Shown here: positions 6,128 through 10,533 of the stretch, piece after piece
Position numbering within the stretch: position 1 is the first letter of the stretch
Layout: the number at the start of each line of letters is the position of its first letter
Assembly: GCA_035509915.1 (NCBI GenBank)
Contig: DATKIB010000068.1
Location: 1 to 10,533, forward strand
Origin: Bog-564 sp035509915
GTDB taxonomy: Bacteria > Actinomycetota > Acidimicrobiia > Acidimicrobiales > UBA8190
Length of the DNA stretch: 10,533 bases
Reading direction: 5' to 3'
Translations under genes and position numbers: made by a program
Notes under the pieces: model-generated
Told to the model about the DNA's origin: nothing
The model's input: only the letters and a program-made list of their open reading frames with translations
Database searches by the model: none

Positions 6128-8317
6128 ATGGCGATCGAAGGGAGAGCCGAACATTCTGCGGTCGGGCGCCACGTCGTAACGCGCTCGGGGTTGACTTCCG
6201 AGCGAGTGGCTGCAGCCGATGTCGCTGTGCCCGCCCGTTCGTTCTCGCGGTTGAGGGAAAAGGCCCGCTCTTCCTCGCAAGGTGGCGCGCTCTCGCCTGG
6301 TGAGCGAGCGTGTTGGGTGTTGGCCGGTGTAGTGGTCATGATCTGGGCCTTAGAGCTCGTTGCCTCGCTCACGCTCGGGCCCTGGCTGACGTTCGCGGTG
6401 GTAGCTCTGGGGGCCTGGGGCCTCGTGGTCGTGGCTTGTGGCCTCGCGCCAAGCGTGCTCGGTTCCCGGCGGATGGTGGCGATCGGCTGGGTGACTCTTG
6501 GGGCCGTGCTCATCGGCCTGGCCCTGTGGAGCTACTTCCAGATCTTCAACTCACCCGCGTACCCGACGGACGAGGTCGCTTTCGACCAGTACGCCGCCTT
6601 GCTGCTTGTGCACGGTCACAATCCTTATGTCCAGTCGATGGCACCCGCCGCCGGGCTCTACCATCTTTCGCCCAGCAACTTCACGTTTCATCTCGACGGC
6701 ACTCCCGTGACCACTTTGTCCTATCCCTCCCTGTCCTTCCTGGCTTACGCGCCGGCGATGCTTCTCGGATGGTCGACCCAAGTGGGCATAGTCCTCAACG
6801 TGGCGGCGTGGGCAGTCGCTGTACTACTCCTCTTCCTCCTCCTTCCTCGATCTCTGCGCCCGTTGGCGCTCGTGATCGGGAGCTTCAGCGTCTATATCGC
6901 ATACGCGGTCGGAGGAGTGACGGACGCCCTGTTCGTACCGTTGCTCATGGGCGCCGCATTCCAATGGGACTCGTTCCTCACGAGGCGGGGCCTGCGGAGA
7001 TGGATCGGTCCCGTGCTGTTCGGCCTGGCGATGGCCGTTAAGCAGACCCCGTGGCTAGTGCTTCCCTTCCTCATTGCAGCAGTGCTCATCGAGGGTCAGC
7101 GTCAGTTGGGTAGTCGAGGCGCGGGGCTTCGAGCGGGCGGCCAGTATCTGGCCGCTGCTGTGGGCGCGTTCCTGGTGCCCAACCTCGCGTTCGTCGTGAT
7201 GAGCCCAGGGGCGTGGTGGCGGGGGATCCTGACCCCGTTCGGCGCTCACACAGTCCCTGTCGGGCAAGGCCTGGTGGGCCTCAGTCTCTTCGTGGGCGTC
7301 GGCGGAGGGTCGCTCACCGCCTTTTCCGTCTTGGCAGTCGTTGTTCTCGTGGCCATGTGGGCCGTCTACGTGACCAGCTATCCCCTGCTCAAGGGCTTGA
7401 CGTTCTTTCTGCCGGCGTTCGCGCTCTTCTTCTCTGTACGTGCGTCCGGGAGTTATCTGGTGGCCTTGGTTCCAGCTGCCATCGTCGGAGCGTTGACGAC
7501 TCGATCGGCCCCGCAGCGGCCGTGGTCGGCATGGCCGTGGGTGGTAGGGGTCAGCATCGTGCTCACCGGCGGTGCCGCAGCCTTCGCGTTAAGTAGCCAG
7601 TCGCCCCTCGCGATGTCGATCCAGCAGGTGTACACGACCGGCCAACTCGCCACCATCGACCGAGTGGTCGTCCGAGTGGCAAACGTCTCGGACCGTCCGG
7701 CACGCCCCGCGTTCTCGATGGAGACGGGTACCACACTGACGGCGTTCTGGTTTTTCAAAGGGGGACCGGCCGTGCTCAAACCAGGCGAGGCCGCCACCTA
7801 CACCCTGGAGTCTCCCGACTACCCCTCCCAGCCTTCCATCGCCGGCGGCTTCCAGGTCGTCGCCTTCACCGATGACCCCGGGACCGTCAGCCGCACCGGC
7901 TCGTACCTTCCCACGACCTATCACGTGGCTCTGGTGCCCAATGCGGTGGACCGTATCGTGCCGGTCGGTCAGCCGGTCACGATCACTGCCGAGGTTCTCA
8001 ACCATCTCGATGGCCCTGTACGGGTATCGGGGATCCCGGTCTATCTCGGCCAGGTCATCTATGCGCAGCAGGGACTCGAGTTCGGAGAGGCCGCGATAAA
8101 CGGGGACCAGCCGGGAGTTACGCCTGTCTCGGCACTCACCGACGCTTCCGGACGAGCCAAGTTCGTGATTCGGGGGACGGTTGCGACCGGCGACCCGGTG
8201 TACTTCGAAGCCAACCTGGTCAACGGGACGCAGTACTACCCGTATGGATATTCCGAGATCCTGCCCATACGGTTCGTGACGAACGTCGGTCGGTCGGAGG
8301 CAAGGCCTCACGCCTGA
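6128..8317 (+). CDS. GT-C-like polytopic membrane protein with two C-terminal beta-sandwich domains
   Basis: A 729-residue protein. After a basic cytoplasmic N-terminus (1-60), about ten or more membrane helices run to about 490. The loop YPTDEVAFDQYAALLLVHGHNPY (145-167) has acidic residues D148 and E149 followed by a hydrophobic helix and a G-x-NPY motif. SYPSLSFLAYAP follows at 198-209. This resembles GT87/GT39-like mannosyl or arabinosyl transferases, which use polyprenyl-phosphate sugars outside the membrane. Two beta-rich modules follow. The first, about 497-600, contains VVVRVANVSDRPARP and KPGEAATYTL and is CARDB-like. The second, about 601-720, contains PVTITAEVL and TDASGRAKFVIRG and resembles Big_1 or invasin-type Ig repeats. 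An extended surface tail on a GT-C enzyme is uncommon. ATG 6128 begins 4 bases after the previous stop and lacks a good ribosome binding site, implying coupling. Sugar specificity unknown. Confidence 0.8.
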   Translation: MAIEGRAEHSAVGRHVVTRSGLTSERVAAADVAVPARSFSRLREKARSSSQGGALSPGERACWVLAGVVVMIWALELVASLTLGPWLTFAVVALGAWGLVVVACGLAPSVLGSRRMVAIGWVTLGAVLIGLALWSYFQIFNSPAYPTDEVAFDQYAALLLVHGHNPYVQSMAPAAGLYHLSPSNFTFHLDGTPVTTLSYPSLSFLAYAPAMLLGWSTQVGIVLNVAAWAVAVLLLFLLLPRSLRPLALVIGSFSVYIAYAVGGVTDALFVPLLMGAAFQWDSFLTRRGLRRWIGPVLFGLAMAVKQTPWLVLPFLIAAVLIEGQRQLGSRGAGLRAGGQYLAAAVGAFLVPNLAFVVMSPGAWWRGILTPFGAHTVPVGQGLVGLSLFVGVGGGSLTAFSVLAVVVLVAMWAVYVTSYPLLKGLTFFLPAFALFFSVRASGSYLVALVPAAIVGALTTRSAPQRPWSAWPWVVGVSIVLTGGAAAFALSSQSPLAMSIQQVYTTGQLATIDRVVVRVANVSDRPARPAFSMETGTTLTAFWFFKGGPAVLKPGEAATYTLESPDYPSQPSIAGGFQVVAFTDDPGTVSRTGSYLPTTYHVALVPNAVDRIVPVGQPVTITAEVLNHLDGPVRVSGIPVYLGQVIYAQQGLEFGEAAINGDQPGVTPVSALTDASGRAKFVIRGTVATGDPVYFEANLVNGTQYYPYGYSEILPIRFVTNVGRSEARPHA

Positions 8318-8369
8318 GTAGTGACGTCGAGCCAGAGAAGTCCGTGGGCAATTCCGGTTGACGGCGAGG

Positions 8370-10169
8370 TCAGAGGTGAACGTGGACTCGGTAGGTGATG
8401 CCTTCCACTGGTTCGCGCAGATCGACTCGGAGCAGCCCGCACAGTCCCCGCCGGTTCTCGTAGCCGTGCGGTAAGTGCATGACGTGCTCGATGTCCTGTT
8501 CGAGGCTGATGGAGATCTCCTCGGTACCATGAGCCAGGGACAGCTCGTTGCCGGCCACCCTTACTTCGGTCGTCGTGCCTGTCCCTGGGTCGCGCACGTA
8601 GGGCACGAGCAGCGTTTTGTAGCCAACCACACCAGGGGTTGCTTCGTAGATCGCGGCACCGTCCTCGAAGACTTCGACCACAAGGTTGTATTTGAAACGC
8701 GATCCGCCTTCTCTTTGTTCGCTGAGCAGCCGCCGTGTGAGGACGCGCATCGGCCAGCCCTTGGCCGAAGTCGCGAGCAACCGCAGTCCGCTCGACTCCC
8801 GTAACCGCTCGATTGGGCCAGCCAGCTCGAGCGCTTGCTGAGCGATCACGGTCAGCGGCGACCGACCGGGGACGGCACGGCAAGCGAGCCCGAGGTTGAA
8901 GAGTTTCCCACTTCGCATATGACGGGTCGTCGAGCAGAACTGGAGATAGCGGCTGGGCCCGAAGGTGACGTCGGTGATGCCGAAGCCGTCGTAGTCGGGC
9001 GCCGGATTGCCGTTCACTTGGACTGACATGCGGCCGCTGTGGATCACTGCACGGTGAGTGGGTGCTCCCTCCACGAGGGAGGCGGGTCGAGTGCTGACCG
9101 TCGTGGGTTCCCCGGGATCAGCGTCGAATCCAGCTAGCACTGCCGTGGCGAGGAAGGCGAGTGCGAGGCTCGAGTAGTGCGCATCCGCTGAATAGCGCTC
9201 GTAGCCGACGCGAGCGGCGGGCTGGAGGCAGTTCTCGACGGGGCTGTACGTGCCATCAGCACGCATCCAGCGTATGAACGACTCGAATGCGAGTCGGGCG
9301 GCGGCTTGCGCGGGGATCACCCGCGCTGGTTCCACGTGCGCGACAAGACGCGCAGCGAGAGTGAAGAAGGCGAGCTCGGCACCGATCGTCCACGTGTGTC
9401 CCGTGCTGCGGTGCGCCGATGCAAGGGACCCGTCGGAGAGTTGTACGAGGAGGCTCCTGTCCAGACCGGTCACAAGAAGGCGTTCCAACGGCTCGCGCCA
9501 CGAACCTTCGTAACCCTCTGCGACCATGTCAGCGAGATGGAAGCGTGTGAAGAGGTCGTAGGAGTTCGCCAGACCTTCTTGCTGGTAGAAGCCGGTGTCC
9601 AAAAGGATGCGCTTGTGAAAGAAAGGAGCTATCCATCGATCGATCTGGTCGACCGAGAACGGCGACAGCCCCTCGCGAAGGCGGATCCATTCTCCTGACA
9701 ACCACACCGACGACCAGTTCGACGGTGGCCGAGATCGGAACGATCGCTCCACATCGACATCGGCGATTCGCTCAGCGAGTTTTCCTGCTTGCGTGCTTCC
9801 CGCTTCGCGAAGGAGCCGGTATCCCTTCAAGATGGCCGGCCATGTAAAATCGCGATGACTCGAGCGCTTGGTCGAGCCGGTCGCCCGGTCGAATTCCGAC
9901 AGTGTGGGCGGCAAGTCGATGTCTGCGGTATGGGTAAGCGCCGCGTCGAGGCCGCGCTCGGCACGGTCGAGCACGATCTCTCGGCGGGGGGACGGACAGA
10001 GCTTCGCCAGGGCGGCATTGCAGAAGGCGTGGTACGCGGTCCCGTATTGCGTCGGCTCGCCGAAGAAAGGGTCGTCCAACTCGCCCGACGGTCGCAATAG
10101 AACGGCCTGGCGGTCGATTGCCGCCCCCAGGAACCGTACCGCTCGCGGCAGCTCGGAGTCCTGGCTCAA
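8370..10169 (-). CDS. Putative alpha/alpha-toroid plus beta-sandwich carbohydrate-active protein
   Basis: A 599-residue soluble protein without signal peptide or membrane helix. Residues 1-350 are helical with periodic aromatic and Arg/Glu patterns: FTWPAILKGYRLLREAG (108-124), TGFYQQEGLANSYDLFTRFH (192-211), STGHTWTIGAELAFFTLAARL (255-275) and RYSADAHYSSLALAFLATAVL (325-345). Residues 365-599 are beta-rich. This order is that of heparinase- or DUF2264-like proteins, an alpha/alpha barrel followed by a beta-sandwich. Conserved Tyr, His and Asn near 194-211 and 253-258 could form an active site, but I cannot confirm a family or substrate. The start TTG 10169 follows AGAGA at about 7 bases. On the minus strand a 6-codon ORF (ATG 10186, stop 10166) overlaps it. 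The gene converges on the GT-C gene with a 52-base gap and no clear terminator. A cytosolic location would be odd for a polymer-cleaving enzyme. Confidence 0.65.
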   Translation of the reverse strand: MSQDSELPRAVRFLGAAIDRQAVLLRPSGELDDPFFGEPTQYGTAYHAFCNAALAKLCPSPRREIVLDRAERGLDAALTHTADIDLPPTLSEFDRATGSTKRSSHRDFTWPAILKGYRLLREAGSTQAGKLAERIADVDVERSFRSRPPSNWSSVWLSGEWIRLREGLSPFSVDQIDRWIAPFFHKRILLDTGFYQQEGLANSYDLFTRFHLADMVAEGYEGSWREPLERLLVTGLDRSLLVQLSDGSLASAHRSTGHTWTIGAELAFFTLAARLVAHVEPARVIPAQAAARLAFESFIRWMRADGTYSPVENCLQPAARVGYERYSADAHYSSLALAFLATAVLAGFDADPGEPTTVSTRPASLVEGAPTHRAVIHSGRMSVQVNGNPAPDYDGFGITDVTFGPSRYLQFCSTTRHMRSGKLFNLGLACRAVPGRSPLTVIAQQALELAGPIERLRESSGLRLLATSAKGWPMRVLTRRLLSEQREGGSRFKYNLVVEVFEDGAAIYEATPGVVGYKTLLVPYVRDPGTGTTTEVRVAGNELSLAHGTEEISISLEQDIEHVMHLPHGYENRRGLCGLLRVDLREPVEGITYRVHVHL

Positions 10170-10261
10170 CCGTATCTCTCTGTCATCAAGGTCTCAGCTG
10201 CCACCTCGCAACCCCTTGGCTCCCCGGTTAACGCCGAGACGTTTGTGCTTCAGGCAACGAG

Positions 10262-10335
10262 TGGAGACGAGCGGACTCGAAATCACCGGACACCTGTTTG
10301 CAAAGCAGGTGCTCTTCCAGAGGAGTGAGGGCCCC
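10262..10335 (-). tRNA. Degenerate or divergent tRNA-Ala(UGC)-like gene
   Basis: Read on the minus strand, 74 bases give a cloverleaf-like layout: acceptor GGGGCCC with CGTCTCC, D arm with GG, anticodon stem and loop CCTGC-TTTGCAA-ACAGG, and a T-loop region TTTCGAGT. The anticodon is TGC (Ala), and the alanine identity pair G3-U70 and discriminator A73 are present. Defects are many: mismatches 5-68, 7-66, 10-25, 31-39 and 53-61, an 8-base T loop (one base too long), C14 in place of A14, and no encoded CCA. The core AGAGCACCTGCTTTGCAA is typical of bacterial tRNA-Ala. It may be a decayed copy (pseudo-tRNA) or a divergent accessory tRNA. A possible -10 on the same strand, TACATT, lies at 10360-10355. 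Confidence 0.55.
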
Positions 10336-10418
10336 GATTAGCCTGGGGAGAGGCAATGTACTGTCCACCAGTTCGGCCAAAACTCTAGTCCGGAACCCTG
10401 AGATTTAGGCTTGTGGGG

Positions 10419-10436
10419 AAAAACGCCCTCCCGGGC
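10419..10436 (-). terminator. Short GC hairpin followed by U-tract
   Basis: On the minus strand GCCC-GGGA-GGGC is followed by GTTTTT, the layout of an intrinsic terminator, though the stem is only 4 bp (5 with a wobble). It would stop leftward transcription entering from beyond 10440, before the tRNA-like gene. The short stem makes it uncertain. Confidence 0.3.
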
Positions 10437-10441
10437 ACCCC

Positions 10442-10470
10442 TTGAACGCCGTCACGCGGGGACCTAGATT
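10442..10470 (+). promoter_or_regulatory. Sigma-70-type promoter for a near-leaderless gene
   Basis: TTGAAC (10442-10447) and TAGATT (10465-10470) are spaced by 17 bases, each matching consensus at four of six positions. The expected start of transcription, about 7 bases after the -10 box, falls at 10477-10478, right before ATG 10480. Leaderless or near-leaderless mRNAs are common in actinobacteria, which makes the match more credible. Confidence 0.45.
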
Positions 10471-10497
10471 CACGATCCAATGGAGGGTGTCCCCGCG
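10455..10497. repeat. 9-bp perfect inverted repeat bracketing -10 box and start codon
   Basis: CGCGGGGAC (10455-10463) and its exact reverse complement GTCCCCGCG (10489-10497) are separated by 25 bases. The -10 box (10465-10470) and the ATG (10480) lie between the arms, and the centre of the dyad falls near the predicted transcription start. It could be an operator pair or, in RNA, a structure sequestering the start. Confidence 0.5.
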
Positions 10498-10533
10498 GCC
10501 CCTGGCGACGCCGACGCCTCCCGTATCGACTGT
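10480..10533 (+). CDS. Start of an unidentified gene (partial, runs off right edge)
   Basis: ATG 10480 opens 18 codons (MEGVPAAPGDADASRIDC) that stay open to the window end. An in-frame TAG at 10465-10467 bars an earlier start. There is no Shine-Dalgarno sequence, but a promoter lies just upstream at leaderless distance. Too little is visible to name a family. A gene on the opposite strand cannot be fully excluded, because two minus-strand frames are also open here. Confidence 0.4.
   Translation, partial: MEGVPAAPGDADASRIDC

Larger units (their letters stand above)
10170..10479. other. Intergenic region with tRNA-like gene and divergent control signals
   Basis: About 310 bases without a protein gene. 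It contains the tRNA-Ala-like sequence (10262-10335, minus strand), a short GC hairpin followed by a U-tract on the minus strand (10419-10436), a plus-strand promoter (10442-10470) and one arm of an inverted repeat. Bases 10187-10261 lie between the tRNA 3' end and the mini-ORF upstream of the toroid-protein start, and show nothing else I can support. Confidence 0.6.

Noticed and set aside
7589..8530. 313-residue minus-strand open frame across the GT-C tail and the toroid gene end
   Set aside because: It overlaps two supported genes in other frames and its translation shows no domain or signal.
10262..10340. tRNA-Cys(GCA) on the plus strand
   Set aside because: The same anticodon hairpin can be read as GCA on the plus strand, but no T loop with TTCGA or matching acceptor is found there, whereas the minus strand has the TTCGAGT T loop, D-loop GG, G3-U70 and A73.

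Overview
This is a high-GC window with the codon bias of a high-GC actinobacterium-like genome: long open frames appear antisense to nearly every gene, GTG and TTG starts are used, and most starts lack a strong Shine-Dalgarno sequence. No marker gene fixes the lineage. The theme is cell-envelope or extracellular glycan biology, and I see no transposase, integrase, phage gene or CRISPR array.

Layout from left to right. (1) 1-1331, minus strand: two tandem family 2 glycosyltransferases. The downstream one runs off the left edge. They share a reading frame and are separated by only a TGA and one sense codon. (2) 1330-2139, plus strand: a polysaccharide deacetylase of the NodB/CE4 type with all five motifs. 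Its best start codon overlaps the start codon of the divergent glycosyltransferase. (3) 2183-5235, minus strand: a two-gene unit of a beta-propeller lipoprotein followed by a DUF2079 membrane protein with a soluble C-terminal beta-rich part. (4) 5338-8317, plus strand: a two-gene unit of a secreted, C-terminally membrane-anchored protein followed by a GT-C-like polytopic protein with two C-terminal beta-sandwich domains. Units 3 and 4 diverge from one intergenic region of about 100 bases and have the same architecture: exported partner first, then polytopic membrane enzyme with an extracytoplasmic beta tail. (5) 8370-10169, minus strand: a 599-residue protein that looks like an alpha/alpha-toroid plus beta-sandwich carbohydrate-active protein (lyase or hydrolase-like). 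(6) 10170-10533: a non-coding stretch holding a degenerate tRNA-Ala(UGC)-like gene on the minus strand, a small hairpin with a U-tract, and a plausible plus-strand promoter leading to an ATG at 10480, where a probably leaderless gene begins and leaves the window.

How the genes may work together (inference): the GT2 enzymes would build or extend a glycan on the cytoplasmic face. The two polytopic proteins would transfer sugars from polyprenyl carriers outside the membrane, with the lipoprotein and the anchored protein as surface partners. The deacetylase and toroid protein would modify or cut the polymer. The most notable items are the mirrored divergent units at 2183-8317, the overlapping divergent start codons at 1329-1332, the degenerate tRNA-Ala at 10262-10335, and the inverted repeat that brackets a promoter and start codon at 10455-10497.
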